Source: Galbula dea
Taxonomy: Eukaryota; Chordata; Aves; Piciformes; Galbulidae
Assembly (NCBI GenBank): GCA_013399015.1
Contig: VWZX01007392.1
Location: 655,081-719,080 of the forward strand
Direction: 5' to 3'
DNA length: 64,000 bases
Below, piece after piece: positions 46,701 through 57,598 of the stretch. The translations under genes were made by a program, and so were the position numbers. The notes under the pieces were generated by a model. The model saw nothing but the letters and a program-made list of their open reading frames with translations, had not been told where the DNA came from and did not search any database. Positions within the stretch are counted from its first letter, which is position 1. Every line of letters begins with the position of its first letter.

Positions 46701-49700
46701 GTCACTCTTCCTTACCAGAACCACTTTCAGAGTTGGTTTCTTTGAGATGAAGATGAAGCAATGAGTGAAGGTTGGCAACTGTGTCCCTTGTTTGCTGATG
46801 CCAAGGTTTTTGGCAGCAGAATGGTGCATGGAGATGGCAGGATGAGGGAGAGCTGAGATTTCCAGAGCTGGTGATTGGATCAGGAACCAGGTCTGTACAC
46901 GGGCTGCATTATACAGAAATCACATCAACCTTCTTCTCTCACAATAATGAACTCAGTTACGTGATGCTGTGTGGATCCAAATTGGATTCAAGGACTTCCA
47001 CGCTTCATAGACTCCTGGATTATTGCAATAGTTGTGCAAAGCTGACACTGATTGCAGAAGGACAGAAGCAGCTCAAACCTGAGCCCTGCTCCCTCAAACC
47101 ATACTTTCTTCTGATGCACATTGGTCTGCCATACAGCAGCTCTATGCTCAGACTCTGGCTCCTTTGATCATATCAAGCCTCAAGATTGAGAGGTCTTCTC
47201 TCTGTTCTGACCAAACGTAGTCATAGTAGGACACAGATCCTCTCCAAAGCAAGGTAAACATTGGTTTTCAGTGGCATGCCCATCATCAATCAGGAAGACT
47301 TTTCAGTTTAGAAGGTCACAAGTACATTACATACACTACAGTCTGTGTTGCTGTTTTGCATAACACTTTCCAGCCTGTTTGAACCTAGCCTTGGGCTCTC
47401 TCAAGTCTCTTTCAGGTCTTTGTTCTGGGAACAAATCCCTCTTGAAAACTGCAGTATCGGCCTCCTGTGTTGCTCGGTTATAAGCAAGAAACTAGAGATT
47501 GGTCACAATCAGGTTCATTAGTAGGTTTTACATCTTGCATTAAGAAAGTCCAAGAGGTTTGTATTTGCTTTCATGGTTTTTTTTTCCCCTGTGATCTGGA
47601 GCACTCAGGGAGGAACCTGGCTGTCAAAGCAAGTTGAAACAGGGAACGCTTGGGACACTCAAGGCAGGAGGGAACGCTGCTAATCCATCTCAGCAGATAT
47701 GACACTATCCTGACACCATCTTGCACTCATCAGTTTGTAGCCCTTTCTTTTCTTCCAGGACCTCATGAGACAAAGAGCACAAGCGCAGAGAAAGCTCTGT
47801 GGTAACACCTTCCCGGTGCTGACTCCTGCTGGGTTTAGCACCCTTGTGGGAGCAGCAGTCTGTGCAGAGACCATGGATATGCACTCATTCGCCTTCAGCA
47901 AGTGGCATCTCCCAGCTGCTGAGGTCCAGCTTGGAGGATGCTGAAAGACCCATCCTTTGTATTTTGGGTCTCCTTTTCACCCTTCTCCAAGAAAAGGACT
48001 CTTACTCTTAGGAGCTGATTGCTGTGGTGGTGGAATCTAAACAATCCCTCTAATTAGCTTTCTGACAAAATCGGGCTACTGGCTTCCCTCCCAGCACAAC
48101 ATACACACCCCTGGAGGGTTGGGTGCAGAGGTTTCGGGGAAAGATAAGATGCTGCTCTGTCAATCAGAAGCACTGTGAATGGTATTCACCCTGCTTTTGT
48201 GGGGCTGTTAGGTATTTCAAGTCCCTTCTTATAATTCTTCAGCAGACCTTAATGTGGAAGGAAGGCACCTGGCAGGTGGCTCCCTAGACTGCCATTCACA
48301 GAACATCTGGGAACATGCACACACCTGCCTTCAGACTGATGAAAATTAGACATGTCCTCTATTGCCAAAGAAGGTTTCTTCAATACCAGAATAACTAAAA
48401 CTACTTTAAGATATGCAGGAGTGCTTCCAGATTGCAAGATGAAAATCACTGCCCGGAATCACTGCAGTCAAAGTAGGGAAACATCCCTTTAAAGAAACCC
48501 ACTGGCAATTTAACTAACAGACCTGAGGCCAAGCTGATCTGCCACATAACTCCACTGAGTCCAGAGAAATACACTAGAGATAAAGTTTGGCTTGACAGTG
48601 AAAACCACAGGCAAGTGAGAATGATTCCCAGAATCAAGCTGACCTGGAAAATGTAGTTAGATTTTGTCCTTAAAGGATCATTTTCTTAATAATAATAGAT
48701 AAAATTAAATGTTTGTCAAAATTATTACAAGCATATGGAGATGAGACAATCACCATTATATTAATTATTTGCTTCAGTAGCTCTGTTTCTGGTTCATTAT
48801 TTACCTGTTCTTTAATTCCAAAGCTTGTAACCTTCTTATGGATCTTCTAGATTTGCTACTTGCCTATTCATTCTTAGCCTGGACGAGTCACAGACTGTGA
48901 TTTTGGTGCTAATCCCAGAGTTGCCACTGAATTTCTGTGGGATTTCGGTGAGGTTTTCTTTCCTGGTATCTTCTAACTCCATCTCTGCTGGTACATCAAT
49001 ACATGAACTGATCACAGGGCAATATTAAAATACCTGTTGTTAGTTTCCTGGATTGAGCCCTTGGTCCTCAGCTTAATGCCTTGCAAGTATTATCAAGCAA
49101 GGATGCCAGTTAGCATGGAGACAAAACTTTATCCAAATCAGTCCTTGTATATGGGACTTGCTTCCAGAGAGAGGAGAATGGATGAACACAGAATTAATCT
49201 CTTTCAAAGCTCTGTCCAAAACTTATTTGTTGTGTTGAACTTGTTCTCAGCAAGTCCTAAACACACACTCAGAAACAAAGATTGGAAAACCCAAATGTGT
49301 TGTTCACAAAACCAAAGAAAACTAAACTAGTAACAACTTGCCAGTGTGCTAAAATGATCACTACTAACAAGCCTCTATAAAAAAATCAAGTTATTTCACT
49401 TACAGTACTGAAATTGGGGGGGGGATGTGGAAAGAAAGGGTAGAGGTATTTTTGGATGTTTATCAGTTTTGGAGCAGTTACCAGGAACTCCCAGGGTTTT
49501 TCATTTGCTTTCCAATTCTCTTATACCTTCCAAGAGACAACAGGCCTTTTGAATTTATTTTTCTTCCTCAGCTTTATAGTTCTCAGTCCCAGAATTCATG
49601 GCTGCAAGGGAAAGCTGGAGACTCCCTCCCGAGCCCCAGCACTTCAGGGATCTCTGACTATCAGTCCATCACCTCTGTGTTTAACTTTTGTTTGTCAGAG

Positions 49701-50344
49701 CACATCTTGATTTCCATCAGACCTCCTAGGAGGTCAGCCAGGCTGGATTTGACAGCATCAGGAAAAGTGGATCAAATCCTTCCCCTGGAATTCATCCCAA
49801 AAACTAAGCATCTTCTTGATAAAATACATGCTACTTTCTTTCTTGAAAATACTGGGCTGTAGTGTACTTGTTGTGGGCTTTTCTGGGAGTTAAAAACACT
49901 TTTCCTACCACCATTTCTTCCTGAAGGTATTTACACATTATTATGACATCATTTCTCATGTTATTTCTGGATGAATTTAGTAGGTTACATTCTTCAAGTC
50001 TCACAGCTTTTTTACTTAAAATGCAGAGACCAACAAGGGGAAAAAGATTTTTCTGGTTAGGACTGTGTTAAACCAGAACTGCTTATACTTCTGTCTGCAG
50101 CTCCTTTCTTCATCCATCCAGTGCTCCTACAAGGCCCTTTAGCTGCAATATCACACTGCAGTAATACACTCAGGTTGGGCTTCTTGTCAGCTCTGACCTC
50201 AGCACCCTTTCCTGACTCCCAGCTCTGCTTTCCAGGAGAGGAGTTCTCCCTCCACACTGGTCAGCTGCCTCCCTGGCTCTTCAGTGCAGGATTCTGTCTG
50301 CCTGATCTGTCCTGACCTAGATCTCCCCACACCACTGCTCCCAC
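40701..50344. other. Unique non-coding DNA, no gene recognised
   Basis: This 9.6-kb stretch has no transposon I can identify. A T/G-rich tract lies at 41398-41437 and a run of nine G near 49416-49425. Open frames up to 145 codons (49425-49862, plus) lack any family resemblance. Two AT-rich parts free of simple repeats, 46030-46210 and 48650-48830, are candidate conserved non-coding elements. A lone A-box-like TGGTTTAGTGG near 45167 has no B box and is not a tRNA gene. Confidence 0.55.
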
Positions 50345-50640
50345 TCTTCATAAGCCACCTCTCCACCCGCCTGTTGTCACCCACAGGCTTTGGCAGCAGT
50401 TGTTGTGCATCACCTTCCAGATGGTTGATAAAAACATTGAAAATTATTGGATGTCCTGCAAGTCCCTGAGGCTGTCCTCTGGGGATGTGACCTGGGTCAG
50501 TACCCAGGCACTGCTCATTTGGAAGAGCTTTAATCTCACTGGCCACTAAGCCATGTACAGCAATTGCTATTGATATCATATATTCTTTTTTGTTAAGAGA
50601 ATGTACTACAGTCAACCACCTTGCCAAAATCTATCCTATA
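50345..50640 (-). mobile_element. Old CR1 LINE reverse-transcriptase fragment
   Basis: The minus-strand translation contains RGQPQGLAGHPIIFNVFINHLE (about 50480-50415), aligning with the CR1 pattern SGVPQG, then LFNIFINDLD. Next comes LLPKPVGDNRR (near 50400-50370), standing where the family has LSKFADDTK. The aspartates of the active-site box are thus mostly lost (ADDT has become VGDN). Further upstream on the minus strand, the bases near 50635-50600 resemble the CR1 segment for KAFDTV. It is a dead, old, 3'- and 5'-truncated copy. The boundaries are approximate; the plus-strand flank at 50210-50345 may still belong to it. Confidence 0.7.
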
Positions 50641-53600
50641 CTTAAGAGTCACTTCTCCCAACCAAACTTTCAACTTCTACAAAGAACACAATTGGATTCT
50701 CTTGAAAGGCCTGGTTTTCATTAAAAAGGTTGAATTGACTGCCACAAATCATAGTCATAGATTTTAACTCTACTCAGTTCAGATCCCCAACAGCTTTTCC
50801 ATCATACTGTCTGCAGCTGGTTTCATCCTATTGTCTAGTGCAGATTTGCTTTAAAACATTGTTACACTCTTGTGATTTTGCAGATGCTGAGCCATGCTGG
50901 GAAATGTCTAGGATGGGGTGCCTTTAGGAAACAAGAGACTCTCGGGAAGGTCTCGGGGTAGAGTCTCTGCTCTCTCTTCATCTGTTCTAAGTGGGCCAGG
51001 TATTGGTCTGAAACTGGTAGAAGTGCTCTAGAATGATGCAGCTACTGTTTACATGCTGAGGTGGTCTGTGCTAGGAATAGCATGGGAATTTTTCTTTTTT
51101 TTTTCCCACCACTTTTACCCCTCATTAAGTGCTTTCAGACCCAACCTTAGGCTTGATTTATTTGAAAGGCATTTTTAGCCACTGTTTTAAAGGACAGAAA
51201 ATAATAATGAAAAAGAAATAATGAGTCTGCAGAACTTATTTTTTAAGAAGAAACTACACACACACACAGAGTCACAGTTTGTTCAAGTGTCAGTATCCCA
51301 CAAGACCCTCCCCACCTTGGTACTTGTTATTGCTCCACTCCTCTTGCCTACTGGTTATATAACAACATTGGGGTGGTGGCTCTTGGTGGTGCTTTCTAGG
51401 CTGGAGTATGAAAAGCAACAGTTTCCCAAAATTACTAGTCAGGACCAGCCCACTTTGGAGTAGCCTGCCTGAACCTACGAGTTGTTGCACTGTTTGGTTA
51501 GCTAGTTTTTGTTTTCAGGAATGGTTGTAATGAAGGCTGGAGAAATGTGTTTTATACAGGTATCTGCCAGCATTCAAAAACCCAAGCTTTCTTCTTGGCT
51601 CTGATTTGAGTCTTGTTGCTCATTAAGTTTCCTTTCCAGCTTTCCTGATAATGCAAGACTTAGAACTAGTACTACTAGCCCCTCACTGGGAGTTTGCAAG
51701 CATTTGCTAAGCAGGGTTTAGCTAAGGGACCAGACAAACACATACAGCAAAGAGGATGGGATATGGTGGGTTCATGATCAGAGAACAAGGCTCTGAATCA
51801 GGAAATAATCAGAATCAACTTCAAGAGATGGGTCCAAACCATGAAGCCCAGTTCTGGATCTGCTCCTGCACTGAGCTCCAACTGCCCTGAAGTTTGGGCT
51901 CTTTTGGTTTGTGGCTGCTGCATGGAGATAACCTCTTCATTCCTGGACTTCCAGAAAGCAAGTTCTTATTAATGACATTACTAAGTGTGTCAGAACACGA
52001 AGAGGGTTCAGTGCAAAATTAGTCAGCTGAATAGCTTTTCAACAGTGAAAGAGTTTGAACCCCACAGACATCACCTGGCTTGCAGATGTTGTGAGAAATG
52101 TCTCAGCTTGTCTCCCAAGACGTGGGGCACACACACAGCCTTGGCTTGCCCCCGAACTGGAGGGCAGCAACCGCAAAGCTCATGGCACCCCTCTTCTCTG
52201 AGCTCTCTCTGTTCATGAAGCCCGAACTGTCTGTGAGGAGCAATAACAAATTCCCTCCCTGCTGAACAGCACCACAAAAGATGTACAGTATCTGATTTCC
52301 AGATGGCAATGCTAAAAACAGAAGGCAACATGTCTGGGAAAGTACCCGAGGCATACCTGAACAATAGAAATAATAGAGATGTAAGAAGAAGATAAATCCT
52401 TTCTTTTTTTTTCTGATATATGCATGCCTTGTGATCACTTAAAAAGCAAACAAACACCTTTTTTTTTTTTTGTTAAGCAGGAAACAGTCTGACTGAATAG
52501 AAACACAGAGTGCTAGAGTGAAGTAGTTGATACAGGTGAAAAGTCGGTAGCAAAAGAAATGTGTCAGGCTTGTCTGCTCCTGATATCTGTGCTGTGTGTC
52601 ACGTGACCATGTAAATCCTTGGAATCCCTCAACATTTACTCAGATACCAACAGACTGGGTGAATATCTACCTTGCTAGTGACTTGGATGATTATTCTTAA
52701 GGGCCAAGAGCCCTCTAGATAGTCTGCTTGCATGCTCAGGAACATGGGGCCTGAGATAGGTTTTTCTGCATAGGTTTTATTTTAGGCCCTCTTAGGTCAA
52801 GCTTTAAAAGGCTAACATGAGAAAGAAGTGGCTGCCTTGTCTCACACATTCTAGGAGCCAGAAACCAAAGATGGTGAATGTTTTCTGAGATACTTGTCAA
52901 AACATCAGTGAGATGGAGATACCACCCTGATGAGTAGCAGGCAGCTTCATGCAAGAACACCATCTTCTGTCTCTCTGTTCTCGCCCCACCTGCATTTGTT
53001 CCTCCTTTGCCTGATGGCCCATCTCCCCCACACAATGGCATGTAAAATCTAATCTCTACTGAAAGCTCTGCAGGGCAGGAACTCACACATTCAGATCAAA
53101 ATAGGCTACTCATGCCTTTTTAATTTCACCGGATCAGAATAACAACAGCAAGGAAATAAAGTAACAGCCAAAGAATCAAGTCAGCCAGTGAAACAGGTCC
53201 CTTCCCTGTTTTACAAGTTACATCCACATCACCCCAATGGTAGAGGGAAGTCTTCTAGTCACAACTGGCAGGTATTTTCCTATTAAGCAGACCGAAAAGC
53301 CTTAGCCATCAATAAGTGCCTGTTGATGGCCCCTAGCCCCTAACTGATGTGAACTAGACCATCCTCGTGAAGAGTCCCAGGTCTAAGAGGTGGCCAGCGA
53401 GCTCCTCCATGACAACTCAGGGTCTGGGAAGAGCAAGCCTGGGGTTGGTGCACTCCCACGTGCATCTGCACCCCAAGTTGGCACCATGCTGATCTTGGCA
53501 GCCATCAATCCTACTGCCACCTAGATGACAGTTCTTGCACAAGACCCATGCCATTACATAAGGCTGGGGCTGTTTACAACTTCCCGCCCAGCACACACCC

Positions 53601-54842
53601 GTCGTGTGTTAATCAGGATGGTTCATAGTCAGTCCTGGAGTAAACAAATGCAGCTTCAACAGAAAACAGGGAGACACACCTCTTACTCCAGGTGTGCATT
53701 TTGGCTCACTAGCTGTTTCTCCATAGTGCTTTAGTGACTGGTATTTAAGACAATTTCTTAACAGGAGTTGGGATAGATGGTTTATCTCCTCATTAGCTTG
53801 GTAATATCATTAATTAAGGTTATGTCAATGGACATGATGCCACAGCAGATGGATGTTATCGGTGGCAAAAACCTTCCAGGGTTTGTACTCACAGTCCACC
53901 TATGGTGATGCACCATTTAGCATCATGCCCAAGATGAGGACCTGCCCTTTCCCTGTGCTGCTGCCTAGAGCCCGTCCTGCAGTAAATCTTGAGGTGGACT
54001 CCAGAAATCCCCTAAGAAGTCCCTGCTCTCTCACAGATCCCTGTATCCCAGCTAGCAAAACAGCTCAGAACAAAGAATGAGGAGCAAACATGAGGAGCAG
54101 AGGTATGGATGCTGTATCCTCTGCCATGGTCACCCCAAGAACAGTGGTCCTTATGGCTTAAGTTAGATCCCCCACCTAACACCGCTGCTTGTTCTGCTAG
54201 CTCTGCATTTTTTAACTGAGAAAATTAGCATGTTATCAAGAGATGTGGTAGACCCTATGCCATGGCATTAAGACCAAGGCTGGATAGTTTGGAGCAAACA
54301 GGTTGGCAGGGCTAGAATAAGTTGAGTGATCGTGATGTTCCCTTTGGATTTAGACCAGGCACATCACGAGAGCCATTAATTTGTGAATTTTGAGCCTTCA
54401 GAATTGAAGAGCCAATGTGTTTAGCCTTCCATGCTCCCAAGATGCATTTTAATGCAGTAGAAAGGTGTGAAGACCTTTTAAAAACTTTCTTCTTTCTCCT
54501 CTATTACTCCGGAAGATGTATAGTTAAGTCAAACACACTGTTGGGCCAAGTCCTGCCCCGGTTCTGTGAAGAAGTCCTTATATATCCCAAAGACTCAGCA
54601 CACTTTAAATATACGTCAACAGCAGCATGTGCTGGCCAGAAGAGGTTTTGGAAAGCAGTCCTTCAAATGAATACAGTTCTAGTTGTTTTCCTCGGTTGTT
54701 TCAGGTCACTGTTCCCCCACCCTTCTTAATAAAGATGTGATTAATGACTTTTGGCAAAGCTGCTGCCTGAAAGAGCCAATGCTTTAGGAAAAGTAAAACC
54801 AGTTTTCAGGTATTTTCTTTAAGGTTCATCTCAGAAACACAC
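50641..54842. other. Unique non-coding DNA with a short (AC)n run
   Basis: No gene is recognised. A six-unit AC run lies at about 51255-51268. Open frames of up to 128 codons on the minus strand (52071-52457) are unremarkable. The segment 53740-53850 is AT-rich with a TTAATTAA core and could be conserved non-coding DNA. T runs near 51090 and 52460 are low-complexity only. Confidence 0.55.
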
Positions 54843-54862
54843 AAATACGTTTCAACGTATTT
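54843..54862. other. Perfect 9-bp inverted repeat with 2-bp spacer, containing CpG
   Basis: AAATACGTT (54843-54851) and AACGTATTT (54854-54862) are exact reverse complements around TC. Such a near-perfect palindrome could bind a dimeric transcription factor, but no family consensus is matched well enough to name one. Confidence 0.5.
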
Positions 54863-55497
54863 ACAAAACACACTGACACCCCCTTCGCGTTGTCTCCACC
54901 CCCCTCGCAGACACATTGCTTTTCACAGTCTGCATAATTGCATTCCACCTACCTGGAAGAAAGTTCTCTCTTCACCTGTAAAGGTATCCCTGTGAAGCAT
55001 GGGAGCCAGAGTAGAGCAGTTATCACAGGGCTACCCAGGGTGGCCATGTTGCTGTAATGGCTTTGTGATTACTCTTCCCAGACTGAGGAGTACCTGAGAC
55101 TCCTGAGTGAGGCCCCCACGTTCCTCTTTAAATAAATCACAAAAGTAGGTATAAAAAATAATAATAACAAAAAAAATGAAATCACTTTCTCTGAGAGTGC
55201 TGGGCTCATGTTTTGAAGCCTACTTCGGCAAGCGGGGAAGCTCAGGAATCCCAGAAGTTAAAAGTAAGACTGCAGAAGCTGAAATTCTCATAACTAGGCC
55301 CAGGGTGCTGCAACGGGGCTTGGGGTAAGAACCAAAAATCAGAATGTCTCAGAAGTGCAGTGGCAAATGTACCAATTTATGCATTGTTGCCTCTGCTGAG
55401 GACCCACTTCTTGCAGGCAAGTCCTGTTTCTAAGGCTAAGGCTAAGGGCTGATACAGAAATTCCCATTGCTGTGCACTTGCCCCTGCAGACACCAAG
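54863..55497. other. Unique non-coding DNA; its end may be the CR1 5' part
   Basis: An A-rich run lies at 55146-55185 and two and a half TAAGGC units at 55431-55447. From about 55410 a weak resemblance to CR1 (a GGCAAGTCCTG-type block at the expected distance upstream of the reverse-transcriptase segment) suggests the neighbouring element may start here. No gene is seen. Confidence 0.4.
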
Positions 55498-56143
55498 GTG
55501 ATGTTTTCTACCTGGATTTTTTAAGGCCTTTGATACAGTTCTGCATGACATCCTTGTCTCACAATTGGAAAGATATGGATTTGAAGGCTGGACTATTTGG
55601 TGGGTAGGAAATTTGCTGGATGGATGCAGCCAGAGAGTTGCAGTAAATGGCTCTTTGTCTAGGTGGAGACTGGTGACAAGTGGTGTCCTGCAGGGCTCTG
55701 TCTTGGGACCAGTGCTCTTCAATATCTTTATTAATGACCTAGACAGTGGTATTGAGTGCACCCTCAGCAAGTTTGCAGATGACACAAAGCTGAGTTGTGT
55801 GGTTCATACTCCAGAGGGTCAGGATGCCATCCAGAGGGACCTGGACAATCTCGAAAAGTGGGCCTGTGAGAATCAAATGAAGTTTAATAAGTCCAAGTGT
55901 AAGGTCCTGCATCTGGGTAGGGGCAATCAAAAGGTGGTGAGACACTGGAACAGATTGCCCAGAGAGGTTGTGGATGCCCCACCCCTGGCAGTGTTCAAGG
56001 CAGGCTGGATGTGGCCCTGGGGAACCTGGTCTAGTGTGTGGTGTCCCTGCCCCTGGCAGGGGGGTTGGAACTAGATGAGCTTTGAGGTCTCTTGCAACTG
56101 AGCCATTCTATGATTCATTCTATGATTCTTTCCATGATTCTCT
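55498..56143 (+). mobile_element. CR1 LINE, 5'-truncated with an internal deletion
   Basis: The plus strand encodes CR1 reverse transcriptase: KAFDTVLHDIL and QLERYGFEGW (from about 55525), TSGVLQGSVLGPVLFNIFINDLD (55678-55746), and LSKFADDTKLS with the intact ADD active-site triplet near 55775. A run of T near 55520 has lost one base, shifting the frame. At about 55928-55933, just after the LHLGRGN block, the sequence jumps directly to the C-terminal segment (GTGGTGAGACACTGGAACAG). Several hundred bases of the family are missing, and a 170-codon frame (to 56074) runs across the join. The 3' end has GGCAGGGGGGTTGGAACTAG and three ATTCTATGAT-type units ending at about 56143. It is the least diverged CR1 here, but truncated and inactive. 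Confidence 0.93.
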
Positions 56144-57571
56144 GGTTTAAAGTACCACTAAACCCCGGGAAAGCAGGAGATGTGTCCAGGGGTGCTTGCC
56201 ATTGAATTCCTGGACTGGCGCAGTCCAAGCAGATGGTAAATTGGCAGCTTTTCCAATATGATCCCAATCCACGTGCCGAAGCTTCCCCAACATTGCTGTG
56301 GGTGGCTCTAATTATAACCTGTGTCCTACCACCTCCCCTTTCTGCAAGTAGGAAGGAGCTGAGCTTTCTTGTTACTCTAGCTGCCTGCCCCGTTACCAGG
56401 TTGAGATTGCTGGTGGGATAAGGGCTTTCCATTTGTTTGTAGTACTGATGTCCTACTTGGCAAGACTCTCCTCATTCCTTCAACCCTACAAAGGGAAGAG
56501 CCCCGAGCGAAGCAGGTTTGCAGCTGGCTTAGCAACACTGCTGCTCTGCATTCCTGTAAATTTCCAGGTTCAAGTGTAGTTTGCTTTTCTTTTCTTTGTT
56601 TCCAAGCCAAGTGGACATCTTGCTCCCCCCTTATCCTACTGCCAAGCCTTTGGGAAAGCTGATGGGACCTGAGGGAAGCAGCAGTTCCAGAGGCAGGTGC
56701 AAGGCCACAGCAGGGCAAGTGGTTCAGTGATGCAGATGAAGGCAACCAAGAGCTGCACCATCCGCCCACCTCCACGCTTCCAAAGCAAAAGAGAAACTTG
56801 CTCTTGAGGTCTGAGGTGAAGAGGTAAATACAGTTATAGATCCAAGTCCTCAGGGCTAGTCTTGATTTATTTGGCAGTCCAGCCTTTCGATATTTTCAAC
56901 CTTGGATGAGATGACTCTTCTCATTTTAGCATGTGGCTCATTCTTGGGTTCCCATTACTCTATTCCATGTAAGGTTGTCTTTTTTTTTATTGTTTTCTCC
57001 TATGCATGATTGACATGAGCAGGAAGGAAATGTGGAAACTATAGAAACTGTTCTCTGTGCTGAGGGAAGGTGCCTCATATTCTTCTGAATCTGACCCTAT
57101 TGTTTGCTGCTGCTGCAGCTGCAGGCACGTTCCCTGCAGCACACTGGAAGGGCCAGGGCATCCTCACCCAGGTTCGGGCAATGGTCACCAATTGAGAGTA
57201 AAGGGCTGGCCCCATTCCCACTTGAATCTGCAGGAGTTTCAACCCTGATGTGACTGGGGAAGGAATCAGGCCCCTAGTTAAACTATATAAATAGAAGGAT
57301 TTGATTTCAGGCAGATGGATATCAAGTTGTTCTGAATTTTTTCCCTGATTTCATTAGTGAGGTGATTTGTGTCATAAGGAAGAGTTGTTCTGAAGCTGTC
57401 ATTATTTACCTGAAATGCACCTGCACTTTGAAGTAGGCTCTGGAAACACAAGCGGAATGAAATTGCCCATAAAGCAGAGGTGGAGTGGCTTTTTCTGAGG
57501 TTTGAGACTGTTTGGTTTCATCTGCACTGGAATGCAAAATTAATGTCCTAAATTTAAACACTCACTAGGCA
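56144..57571. other. Unique non-coding DNA, no gene recognised
   Basis: A 132-codon minus-strand frame (56377-56775) and shorter ones show no known domain. No repeat or RNA gene is recognised. Confidence 0.55.
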
Positions 57572-57598
57572 TTTTCTCTTCTTTTTTTTTTTTTTTTT
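57572..57598. repeat. Poly-T tract
   Basis: A T run of about 18 bases follows CTCTTC. No retroelement body is recognisable on the left that would explain it as a minus-strand poly-A tail. Confidence 0.8.

Noticed and set aside
55431..55447. Interstitial telomere repeat
   Set aside because: The unit is TAAGGC, not TTAGGG or its complement, and there are fewer than three copies.
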